Shown piece by piece: positions 53,471 through 61,208 of a stretch of DNA of 64,000 bases. The stretch covers positions 1 through 64,000 of the forward strand of contig JACPOB010000080.1 in assembly GCA_016185145.1 (NCBI GenBank), written 5' to 3'. The translations under genes were made by a program, and so were the position numbers. How positions within the stretch are numbered: position 1 is the stretch's first letter; each line of letters begins with the position of its first letter. The notes under the pieces were generated by a model. It saw only the letters and a list, made by a program, of their open reading frames with translations, made no database searches and had not been told where the DNA came from. The stretch comes from Rhodospirillales bacterium. GTDB lineage: Bacteria > Pseudomonadota > Alphaproteobacteria > Reyranellales > Reyranellaceae.

Positions 53471-53498
53471 GAAACTTGCTTGTCACCTAGCAAGTTTC
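53471..53498. promoter_or_regulatory. Probable TetR operator in the divergent promoter region
   Basis: GAAACTTGCT (53471-53480) and AGCAAGTTTC (53489-53498) are perfect 10-bp arms separated by 8 bases. The repeat sits between the TetR gene start (53458) and the Bug binding-protein start (53536), where it can cover both promoters. Confidence 0.75.
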
Positions 53499-53535
53499 CA
53501 GGCTGTAATCAAAGCCACAAGAGCGAGAGGAAACG

Positions 53536-54546
53536 ATGACGGGACACTCGAAGCTGCGGCGCCGCCGCTTCATGGGCATGGCGGCGACGGCCGGCGTGCT
53601 GGCGCCGACTCTGGTGCGCGCGCAGACCGCCCCGCCGGTCGGTGATTGGCCGAACAAGCCGGTGCGCTTCATCTGCGGCTATGCCGCGGGCGGCCTCACC
53701 GACCTGTTCGCGCGGCTGGCGGCCGAGCACCTGACCACCAAGTACGGCAAGACGTTCGTGGTCGAGAACAAGACCGGGGCGGGCTCGATCATCGCCGCCG
53801 ACATGGTCGCGAAGGCGGCCCCCGACGGCTACACGATCCTGTTCACCAACTCGACGGCGATGTTCCAGAACCAGGTGATCTTCAAGAACGTGCCGTACGA
53901 CACCGCCAAGGACTTCATCCCTGTCTCGATGCTGTCGGCCGGCAAGGTGCCGCTGTGCATCCACAAGTCGGTGCCGGGCGGCAACGATCTCGCGGCACTG
54001 GTGGCCTACGCCAGGAAGAACAAGACCAGCTTCGGCACGACCGGCATCGGGTCGCTGGCCCACGTGTTCTGCATGAAGCTGAACGACACGTTCGGCATCA
54101 ACATGGAGCCGGTGCACTATCGCGGCGAGGCGCCGATGTGGGCCGACCTGTCGGCGGGCGTGACGCACGCCGCCTGCTCGACCCTGCAGGGCGCCACGTC
54201 GGCGATCCAGGCCGGCAATGCGCGGCCGGTCGCCGTGCCCACCAAGACGCGCTCGCGCCGCCTGCCCGAGGTCGCGACGTTCTTCGAGCAGGGCGCCACC
54301 CACCCCTACTTCCTGCTGGAGAGCATGGTGTGCTGCGTGGCCCCGACCGGCACGCCCGCGCCGATCGTCGAAGCCTTGTCGGCCGGCATGGTCGAGATGA
54401 ACGCCCAGCCGCGCATGAGCGAGTTCGTCGACAAGTTCGGCCTCGACAACGGGGCGCAGGGCCGCGCCGATTTCGCCGCCTTCATCCGCGACATGGGCCC
54501 GCTGCTGACGCAGGCCGTCAAGGATCTCAACATCGAGCCGCAGTGA
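53536..54546 (+). CDS. Bug/TctC-family tripartite tricarboxylate transporter binding protein
   Basis: A 336-residue exported protein. The N-terminus KLRRRRFMGMAATAGVLAPTLVRA has a twin-arginine motif followed by a hydrophobic core, so Tat export is likely. The mature part has the Bug pattern WPNKPVRFICGYAAGGLTDLFARL, FVVENKTGAGSIIAADMVAKAAPDGYT and VPYDTAKDFIPV. Bug proteins bind carboxylates and similar small acids. The TctA and TctB membrane subunits are absent, as is common. Its divergence from a TetR-ligase operon suggests it captures the acid that the ligase activates. Confidence 0.9.
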   Translation: MTGHSKLRRRRFMGMAATAGVLAPTLVRAQTAPPVGDWPNKPVRFICGYAAGGLTDLFARLAAEHLTTKYGKTFVVENKTGAGSIIAADMVAKAAPDGYTILFTNSTAMFQNQVIFKNVPYDTAKDFIPVSMLSAGKVPLCIHKSVPGGNDLAALVAYARKNKTSFGTTGIGSLAHVFCMKLNDTFGINMEPVHYRGEAPMWADLSAGVTHAACSTLQGATSAIQAGNARPVAVPTKTRSRRLPEVATFFEQGATHPYFLLESMVCCVAPTGTPAPIVEALSAGMVEMNAQPRMSEFVDKFGLDNGAQGRADFAAFIRDMGPLLTQAVKDLNIEPQ

Positions 54547-54552
54547 GTGACC

Positions 54553-54777
54553 ATGAGCACGATAACGATCAAGTCGGAGATCGCGGGCACGGTCTGGAAG
54601 ATCGAGTCCAGGCCCGGCGACACGGTGGAAACCGACGACACCCTTCTCATCCTGGAATCGATGAAGATGGAAATCCCCGTGCTCGCCCCGCGCAAGGGCT
54701 CGGTCGCCGAGTTCCGAGTCAGCGAAGGCGAGCCGGTAACCGAAGGTCAGGTGCTGGCGCTGTTCACGGCAGGCTGA
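54553..54777 (+). CDS. Free-standing biotin carrier protein
   Basis: A 74-residue biotinyl domain. The biotin attachment site is Lys38 in ESMKMEIP, flanked by the usual IAGTVWKI and GDTVETDDTLLILE strands. It starts 6 bases after the Bug gene stop and so is co-transcribed with it. It probably serves the carboxyltransferase encoded at 49642. Its stop abuts the convergent acetyltransferase gene without a gap. Confidence 0.88.
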   Translation: MSTITIKSEIAGTVWKIESRPGDTVETDDTLLILESMKMEIPVLAPRKGSVAEFRVSEGEPVTEGQVLALFTAG

Positions 54778-55425
54778 TCACTCGCGGATCCGTCGAACGA
54801 ATCGCCGGAGCCCCGGCGCGCCGGTCCTGCGCTCGAACGTCCGGCCGAGCCTCTGCTCGGCAAACGCGAAGCCTGCCTTGGCATAGCAGCGTTCGGCGGC
54901 GGCATTGCCCACGAGAAACGTGATCTGGGCGTTGTCGCAGCCGCTGTTCCTGCCGACCGCCATGGCATGGGCGAGCAAGGCCTGGGCGATTGCCCGCCCG
55001 CGATGTGCGGGGCGAACCGCGACGTGTTCGATCACCCATGCCGCAGGATCGCCCGGCATCCAGCACTCCGAGACGTAGGCGCCGCGCTGGCGGACGGCCG
55101 CCATGTCGGCGTCGCTCCAGCCCATGCCGATACCTGCTTCCTGAAGGGCCGTGCCGACGAGCGCCGTCGCCTCCTCGTTCGGAAGGGCACAAAGCGCACC
55201 AGCCGCCTCGTTGTCGACTTCGCCGATGAAGAACCTCGATGCGTGCCACCAGGAGCGGGTTTGCGCCTGAAGCAGGCGCCGGGCGAATGCCAGCGTCTGG
55301 CTTTCCGGCAGCTCGAGAGCGATGTCCAGCCAGCCGCGCGCAACGTGACCACGTTGGGACGCCAGGATGGCCCAGGCCAGAAAGTCGGCATCCTCCGCCC
55401 GGCCGGCGCGAATGTTCACCGTCAT
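54778..55425 (-). CDS. GNAT-family N-acetyltransferase
   Basis: A 215-residue protein whose residues about 125-190 form a GNAT core. They contain the acetyl-CoA binding motif VRPAHRGRAIAQALL and the following beta-bulge strand AQITFLVGNAAAERCYAKAGF. The N-terminal half (TVNIRAGRAEDADFLAWAIL) is also family-typical. The acceptor is unknown. It follows the MFS gene by 10 bases on the same strand, so it may belong to the sulfatase-MFS operon. Confidence 0.85.
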   Translation of the reverse strand: MTVNIRAGRAEDADFLAWAILASQRGHVARGWLDIALELPESQTLAFARRLLQAQTRSWWHASRFFIGEVDNEAAGALCALPNEEATALVGTALQEAGIGMGWSDADMAAVRQRGAYVSECWMPGDPAAWVIEHVAVRPAHRGRAIAQALLAHAMAVGRNSGCDNAQITFLVGNAAAERCYAKAGFAFAEQRLGRTFERRTGAPGLRRFVRRIRE

Positions 55426-55435
55426 CAGTCACCTG

Positions 55436-56653
55436 TCACGGCAGGCTGACCACCCTCCGGCGCTGCGCCATGTAGAGCGCGCTCAGCAGCATCAGGTTCA
55501 GCAGGTTGAAGCCCAGCGCCGCCTGGAAGGCGAGCCGATAGCTGAGCGTGGCGTCGAAGATGAAGCCGCCCAGCCAGCCTCCGGCCGCCATGCCGGCCAT
55601 GGCGAACAGCATGACCACGCCCAGGCGCCAGCCGGCGATCGTCGGACCGTAGAGGAAGCGCAGGTTCAGCGCGTAGCCCTGCACGATGGCGATGAAGGGG
55701 ATGCCGTGCAGCAGCGACAGGGCGTAGATGCTGGTGATGTCGCGGGCCACCATGAAGCCGACCAAGGAGCCGATCTGGATGACCGAGCAGAGCAGGCTGA
55801 CCGGCAGCGGGCCGATGGCGCTCGCCAGCCGCGCCATGACGAAGGTGGCGACGATGGCCGAGATCAGCACCAGCGACACCGCCTCGCTGCCGCGCGCCGC
55901 CGGATAGCCGAGGTCGCCGCAGTAGGCGACCATGTGCACGAAGGGCAGCGCCATGGCCGCGCAGCAGCAGAAGCTCGCGGCCGACAGCAGGATCATGATC
56001 ATCGACGAGGGCATCGGCAGGTCGACCTTCTCCTCGCGACGGCGGCCGCCCGCGCCGCGCAGGACCGGCGCCGGCTTCACGTAGAGCGCGCCCAGCAACA
56101 GCAGGAGGCCCGCAACCAGGCCATAGACAGTCAGCGTCTCGCGCCAGCCGATCTCGGGCAGCAGCACGCGGTAGACCTGCGGCCACACCGAGCCCGAGAT
56201 GGCGGGCCCGACCGAGATGATGGCGACCGCGGTGTTGCGCTTGCGATCGAACCAGCCCTGCACGTTGTTCATCGCCGGCGTGAAGGTGCCGGCGTTGCCG
56301 AAGAAGCCCAGCAGCAGCGCATAGCCGACGTAGAGCACGATCTCGCCGCCGCTCGCGGTCAGCCAGCCGCCGACGCCGATCGAGAGGCCGGCGATCACCA
56401 GCGGCACCCGCGGGCTGGTCCGGTCGGCCAGCCAGCCCATGAACACGCCGCCCACGCCCATGCCGAAGAAGCCCACCATGTAGGCGAAGGACGGCACGGC
56501 GCGCTGGTCTCCGAAATCGGCGGCGATCTCCTTCAGCCCGACCATGGGCAGGTAGATGCCGCCGCCGCCGAGCGCGATGCACAGCATGGACACGATGGCC
56601 AGACGCCATGCGTAGGGGCTGTCCACGCCGGGGCGCGACACGACAGTGGTCAT
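55436..56653 (-). CDS. Major facilitator superfamily transporter
   Basis: A 405-residue membrane protein with twelve predicted helices. The MFS loop 2-3 motif is GVFMGWLADRTSPRVPLV at about residues 68-85. The central loop GGRRREEKVDLP separates the halves. Wording such as NNVQGWFDRKRNTAVAIISVGPAISGS places it near oxalate/formate- or monocarboxylate-type MFS carriers. It lies downstream of the sulfatase gene, 18 bases away, and may transport a product or substrate of that pathway. Confidence 0.88.
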   Translation of the reverse strand: MTTVVSRPGVDSPYAWRLAIVSMLCIALGGGGIYLPMVGLKEIAADFGDQRAVPSFAYMVGFFGMGVGGVFMGWLADRTSPRVPLVIAGLSIGVGGWLTASGGEIVLYVGYALLLGFFGNAGTFTPAMNNVQGWFDRKRNTAVAIISVGPAISGSVWPQVYRVLLPEIGWRETLTVYGLVAGLLLLLGALYVKPAPVLRGAGGRRREEKVDLPMPSSMIMILLSAASFCCCAAMALPFVHMVAYCGDLGYPAARGSEAVSLVLISAIVATFVMARLASAIGPLPVSLLCSVIQIGSLVGFMVARDITSIYALSLLHGIPFIAIVQGYALNLRFLYGPTIAGWRLGVVMLFAMAGMAAGGWLGGFIFDATLSYRLAFQAALGFNLLNLMLLSALYMAQRRRVVSLP

Positions 56654-56671
56654 CTGTTCGCGCGCCCTGCT

Positions 56672-58713
56672 CTACTCTCGGGCGAGGGCCGCGGTGGCCG
56701 CCGCCTCGGCGTCGAGCGCCTGGTCGTCGTCCATGGTCATGGTGACCTTGCGCAGCCTGCCGGTGAAGGCGAACGGCGCCTCGTAGTGCGACACCGGGCT
56801 GTTGCGGTCGCGGCCGATATCGAGGCCCGACCAGGAGATGAAGGCGACGAAGCCGACCGTGGTCTCGAAGCGGCCGGCGGGCTCGCCGTCGATCAGCAGG
56901 GTCGCGATGTTGGTGTGGTTGCGGTAGCGCATGCTCATGCCGAGCCGCCGATTGCCGGCCGGCACCGGGCGATCGGAGACGATCAGGTGGTGCAGGCCGC
57001 CGACATTCATGTCGTAGCAGAGCCGGTTGTCCTTGATGTAGAGCGCGTAGCCGCAGGTCATGTCGCCATGGGCGATCAGCACGCCCTCGGTCGCGGGGCC
57101 GTCGATGCGGGCGTCGGCCTCGATCGTGTAGCTGCGATTGCGCACGTCGGGCGCCACGTCGGTCGGCAGATGGCCCATGCCGGCATGGAACACGAAGCGC
57201 TTGCGCGGCCCGTGAAAGCGCTTGGCGTTGTCGGCGAAGCGCGGCGCGAAGCGGTCGTCGAGCGGCAGCACCTGGCAGGCCTCGGCTTGGCGCCACCATT
57301 CGTCGATCATCGCCTTCAGCCGTTCCGGCTCGCGCTCGGCGAGGTCGTCGACCTCGTTGAAGTCGCGGTCGAGATGGTAGAGTTCCCACTGGTCGTGGTC
57401 GAAGGCGTTGCCCGGCGGATGGAAGCACACGGCCTTCCAACCGTCCTGCACCAGGCCGCGATGGCCGAACATCTCGAAATATTGCGGCTTCTTCTTCGAC
57501 GGCGCCTTGGCCTTCGACAGGCTCCTGGCGAAGCTGGTGCCCTCGATCGGCATCTGCTTGACGCCGTTGATCGCCTTGGGCGGCTTGACGCCGACGACCT
57601 CGAGCAAGGTCGGCGCAAGGTCGCTGGCGTGGCAGAACTGGTGGCGCAGCTCGCCCCGGGCGGCGATGCCCTTGCCCCAGGCCATGACCAGCGGATCGCG
57701 GATGCCGCCGCCATGGGTGTTCTGCTTGTAGCGGCGCAACGGCGTGTTGGCGGCCATCGCCCAGCCCAGCGGGAAGTTGGAATGGGTGTCGGGCCCGCCG
57801 ATATCGTCGATGCGCGCGATCTTCTCCTCGAGCGGCTCGCGCTTGAGATTGTAGGGCCCCATGGCGTTGACCATGCCGAACGGCCCACCCTCCTGGCTGG
57901 CGCCGTTGTCGGACATGACGATCACCAGCGTGTCGTCGAGCTGGCCCGCCGTCTCGAGGAACGCCATCAGGCGCGCCAGATGCTGGTCGGCATGGTCGAG
58001 CATGGCGGCGTAGGCCGCCTGCAGGCGCGTGAACAGGCGACGCTCGTTCTCGGGCACGTCGACCCAGGCGCGCACCATGTCGTTGCGCGGCGGCAGACGC
58101 GTGCCCTCGGGCACGATGCCGAGCTCGATCTGGCGCGCGAGCCGCCGCTCGCGCTCGACGTCCCAACCATGGGCGAACACGGCATCGTACTTCTTGATCA
58201 GCTCGAACGGCGCCTGGTGCGGCGCATGGCAGGCGCCCAACGCCACCCAGGTGAGCCACGGCGTCTTCTCGTTGTCGGCGACGTGGTCGGCGAGATAGCG
58301 GATGGCCTGGTCGACGAGATCGGCCGTCAGGTGGTAGCCCGAGGCGAAGTTGCCCGCTGCGCCAGTGGGAGGATCGACCGGTGTGTTGTCGCGCACCAGC
58401 TCGGGCGCGTACTGGTCGGTCTCGGCATCCATGAAGCCGTAGTAGCGGTCGAAGCCGCGGCCGAGCGGCCAGCCGTCGAACGGGCCGGTGGCGCCGGTCT
58501 CGGTGAGCGGCGTGACGTGCCACTTGGCAGGCCGCGGCTGGCGATGGCATCGATGGTCGGCGTGGCGATGGGCGAGCCGTAGCAGCCGAAGTCGGAAAAG
58601 CCGACATCATCGAACAGGACGACCAGGATGTTGGGCGCGCCTTTCGGCCGGACGGGTGTTTCCGGCCAATGGGGAGTGGACTCCCTGACCGTCTTGCCGA
58701 TTGTCGCCGCCAT
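56672..58713 (-). pseudogene. Arylsulfatase gene with catalytic segment deleted and frame broken
   Basis: The 5' part starts at ATG 58713 and reads GAPNILVVLFDDVGFSDFGCYGSPIATPTIDAIASRG, the normal N-terminal metal-binding strand of a sulfatase. In full-length relatives the formylglycine motif CxPxR or SxPxR comes about 15-20 residues later. Here the sequence jumps at about 58535 to another frame reading AKWHVTPLTETGATGPFDGWPLGRGFDRYYGFMDAE and continues intact to 56672. It includes LVIVMSDNGASQEGG and a C-terminal lectin-like region. Roughly 60-70 residues, including the catalytic Cys/Ser, are missing, so the gene cannot make an active sulfatase as written. A downstream start near 58432 would give a 586-residue protein also lacking the active site. 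Confidence 0.8.
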
Positions 58714-58750
58714 GCGTTTCCCCGATGTTTCGTCAGTTGTCCGACACCCC

Positions 58751-58775
58751 GGCCTCGCAAGCAACTTGTGAGGCC
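58751..58775. promoter_or_regulatory. Inverted repeat between sulfatase and hydrolase genes
   Basis: GGCCTCGCAAG (58751-58761) and CTTGTGAGGCC (58765-58775) form 11-bp arms with one mismatch around CAA. It lies in the 86-base gap between the divergent sulfatase pseudogene (start 58713) and hydrolase gene (start 58800), a likely operator site. No regulator gene is adjacent. Confidence 0.45.
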
Positions 58776-58799
58776 TCATGGCTCAGGCTAGGGAAAGTT

Positions 58800-59564
58800 A
58801 TGGCTCAGTTCACCTCGGACGGGCTTACGCTCGCCTATGACGAATTCGGACCCACCGACGCACGCAAGGCCATGGTGCTGGTCCACGGCTTCTCGTCCAA
58901 TCGCTACGAGAACTGGAAGCGCATGGGATGGTACGACGCCATCGCCGGCAAGGGCATTCGCGGCTTCGCCCTCGATTGCCGCGGCCACGGCGAGAGCGCC
59001 AAGCCGCACGAGCCCGAGACGTACGGCCGCGAAGCCATGGCGCGCGATGTATTTGCATTGATGGACCGCGCCGGCATCGAGCGCGCGCATCTGCTGGGCT
59101 TCTCCATGGGCGCACATATCGCACTGACGGCTGCAATGACCGACGGCGGGCGCATCGACCATCTGGTCGTGGCAGGCGTTGGTGGTCGCATCTTCGAACC
59201 GCCGCGCGATCCCGACGGCATGGCCAAGGCGATGGAAGCGACCTCGCCTGACGAGATCGCCGATCCCATGCTGAAAAGCTTCCGGCACTTCGCCGACGAG
59301 CAGAGGGAGGACCGGCTGGCCCTGGCCGCCTGCTCGCGCGGGCCGCGTGAGCCGATGACGCGCGATGCCCTGATGGCGATCCGCCGGCCGACGCTGGTGA
59401 TCGCCGGCGCACGCGACCAGCTCGCCGGTCCGCCGCAGGGCCTGGCCGACGCCATCATGGGCGCCAAGGCCGTGACCATACCCGGCTGTGACCACTTCTC
59501 GATGATCGCCCACGGGCTGTTCAAGGCATCGGTGTTCGACTTCTTCGACGGCTGGCTGGAGTAG
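58800..59564 (+). CDS. Alpha/beta-fold hydrolase
   Basis: A 254-residue protein of the alpha/beta hydrolase superfamily. The oxyanion region is VLVHGFSSNRYENW, the nucleophile elbow is GFSMGAH with Ser near residue 101, and the catalytic His is in GCDHFSMI near the C-terminus; an Asp in AGARDQLAG completes the triad. It could be an esterase, lactonase or haloperoxidase-like enzyme. Its stop is 6 bases before the next gene, starting a run of co-directional genes to the end of the window. Confidence 0.87.
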   Translation: MAQFTSDGLTLAYDEFGPTDARKAMVLVHGFSSNRYENWKRMGWYDAIAGKGIRGFALDCRGHGESAKPHEPETYGREAMARDVFALMDRAGIERAHLLGFSMGAHIALTAAMTDGGRIDHLVVAGVGGRIFEPPRDPDGMAKAMEATSPDEIADPMLKSFRHFADEQREDRLALAACSRGPREPMTRDALMAIRRPTLVIAGARDQLAGPPQGLADAIMGAKAVTIPGCDHFSMIAHGLFKASVFDFFDGWLE

Positions 59565-59570
59565 CGCCCA

Positions 59571-60302
59571 ATGGCGAAAAGCGTGGCAAGGGTGTCGTTC
59601 AAGCGCATCCGCGAACGCGCCGCCAAGCGCAAGGGCGGCGACAGGGTTTTGGCGAGCCTGATGCCCAAGAAGCCCAACAACAAGTCGCTGGCGAAGCTTT
59701 CAGACGATCGCGTGCTATCTGAGATGGCGGCGCGCGTCTTCTCGGCGGGCTTCGTGTGGAGCGTCATCGACAACAAGTGGCCGGGCTTCGAGGAGGCGTT
59801 CCTCGAGTTCAATCCCAAGCGGCTGTTGTTCCAGCCGGCCGAGTTCTGGGAGAAGCTCGCCTCGGACAAGCGCATCGTGCGCAATCCGCAGAAGATCAAG
59901 TCGGTGCGCGAGAATGCGAAGTTCGTGACCGAGATCGCCGCCGAGCACGGCAGCTTCGGCAAGTTTTTAGCCAACTGGCCGGCCGACGATCAGGTCGGGC
60001 TGCTGGAACTGCTGGGCAAGCGCGGTTCGCGCCTGGGCGGCTTCAGCGGCCAGTACCTGCTGCGCTTCCTGGGATGGGACGCCTGGGTGCTGTCTGGCCA
60101 CGTGCTGATGTGCCTGCGCGATGCCGGCGTTGCGATCAGCGCCACCGGCACGTCGAAGAAGGACCTGCGCGCGGCGCAGGCGCAGCTCAATGCCTGGCGC
60201 GAAGAGAGCGGGCTGCCGATGGCCTGGGTGTCGCGCACCTGCGCGCTGTCGATCGGCGAAAACTACGACGTGGCGCGGCTGAAAGAGATCATGCAGCTAT
60301 GA
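59571..60302 (+). CDS. DNA-3-methyladenine glycosylase I-like protein
   Basis: A 243-residue protein resembling the Tag/HhH-GPD fold. Matching segments are RVFSAGFVWSVIDNKWPGFEEAFLEFNP, IVRNPQKIKSVRENAKFVTEIAAEHGSFGKFLANWP and the C-terminal YLLRFLGWDAWVLSGHVLMCLRDAGV. The N-terminal zinc Cys-Gly-Trp of true Tag is absent; instead there is a basic N-terminal extension (about 30 residues). It is thus a diverged glycosylase-like protein whose activity is uncertain. It overlaps the racemase-like gene as ATGA, which is an odd partner for a repair enzyme. Confidence 0.75.
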   Translation: MAKSVARVSFKRIRERAAKRKGGDRVLASLMPKKPNNKSLAKLSDDRVLSEMAARVFSAGFVWSVIDNKWPGFEEAFLEFNPKRLLFQPAEFWEKLASDKRIVRNPQKIKSVRENAKFVTEIAAEHGSFGKFLANWPADDQVGLLELLGKRGSRLGGFSGQYLLRFLGWDAWVLSGHVLMCLRDAGVAISATGTSKKDLRAAQAQLNAWREESGLPMAWVSRTCALSIGENYDVARLKEIMQL

Positions 60303-61042
60303 CCGACATCCTGCTGATCAACCCCAACACCACGGCCTCGATCACCGATCTCGTCCTCAAGACCGCCAGGCGCTTCGCCTCCAAAGGCACCAGCCTGCGC
60401 GCTGTCACCGGCGCCTTTGGACCGCGCTACATCGCCTCGCGCGTGGGCTATGCCATTGCCAGCCACGCCGCGGTCGATGCCTTCGCCAACGACCGCCGCG
60501 CCAAGGATGTCGTCGTGCTCGCCTGCTTCGGCGATCCGGGCCTCGCGGCGCTGAAGGAGATCGCCACGGTGCCGGTGGTCGGCATGGCCGACGCTTCGAT
60601 CCTGCAGGCCTGCGCCATGGGCGGCCGCTTCTCCATCGTCACCGGCGGCGAGCGCTGGCAGTCGATGCTCGAAGAGTTCGTCGCGAGCCACGGTCTCTCC
60701 TCGCGCCTCGCCTCCATCCGCACCGTCGCGCCGACCGGCGCCGACATCGCGCGCAACCCAAAGGCCGCGATGGCGCTGCTGGCCAAAGGCTGCACCGCGT
60801 GCGTACGCGAAGACGGCGCCGACGTCGTGATCCTGGGCGGCGCGGGCCTGGCCGGTCTTGCAGCCAAGCTGAAGGACGCGGTCGACGCGCCGCTGCTCGA
60901 CGGCGTCGCCTGCGCGATCTCGATGGCGGAAGCGCTGGCCAAGCAGCGACTCGCGAAAGCAAAGAGCGGTGCACTCGCGCTGCCCGCACCGGTCGAGAGC
61001 GTCGGGCTATCCAAAGGCCTCGCGAAGCTGCTGAACAGCTGA
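60299..61042 (+). CDS. Asp/Glu/hydantoin racemase-family protein lacking the second catalytic Cys
   Basis: A 247-residue protein of the Asp/Glu racemase superfamily. The N-terminal LLINPNTTASITDLVL is the hydantoin racemase signature. The first catalytic Cys is C76 in VVLACFGDPGL. The second, normally Cys in an ILGCAGM motif, is Gly here (G181 in VILGGAGLAG). A two-base racemase mechanism would need both, so this protein may instead be a decarboxylase, isomerase or inactive. The relatives with a single Cys are arylmalonate decarboxylases, which keep the opposite Cys. It overlaps the upstream glycosylase-like gene by 4 bases. Confidence 0.82.
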   Translation: MTDILLINPNTTASITDLVLKTARRFASKGTSLRAVTGAFGPRYIASRVGYAIASHAAVDAFANDRRAKDVVVLACFGDPGLAALKEIATVPVVGMADASILQACAMGGRFSIVTGGERWQSMLEEFVASHGLSSRLASIRTVAPTGADIARNPKAAMALLAKGCTACVREDGADVVILGGAGLAGLAAKLKDAVDAPLLDGVACAISMAEALAKQRLAKAKSGALALPAPVESVGLSKGLAKLLNS

Positions 61043-61043
61043 C

Positions 61044-61190
61044 CTCCCCCGTCATACGGGGGAGGTGCCGCGTCATACGCGGCGGAGGGGGAAGGCCCCA
61101 GTCGAAGCATCAGCCAATTTCAGATCTGAAATCTTCGAGACCGTCTGTGTTGCTCTCCCCCTCCCTACCCTCCCCCGTATGACGGGGGAG
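61044..61190. repeat. Palindromic intergenic repeat, family E, copy 2
   Basis: CCTCCCCCGTCATACGGGGG at the left and CCCCCGTATGACGGGGGAGG at the right enclose GGAGGGGGAAGG/CCCCCTCCCTACC words. A perfect central palindrome ATTTCAGATCTGAAAT lies at 61117-61132. The arrangement matches the element at 45298-45439. It separates the racemase-like gene from the FAH-type hydrolase gene. Confidence 0.8.
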
Positions 61191-61208
61191 GAACACAGAG
61201 AGCGTCGG

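Noticed and set aside
55367..58582. Very long open frames (over 1000 codons) on the strand opposite the MFS and sulfatase genes
   Set aside because: They are antisense shadows in GC-rich sequence, with arginine/histidine-rich, family-less translations. The opposite frames have clear domains.
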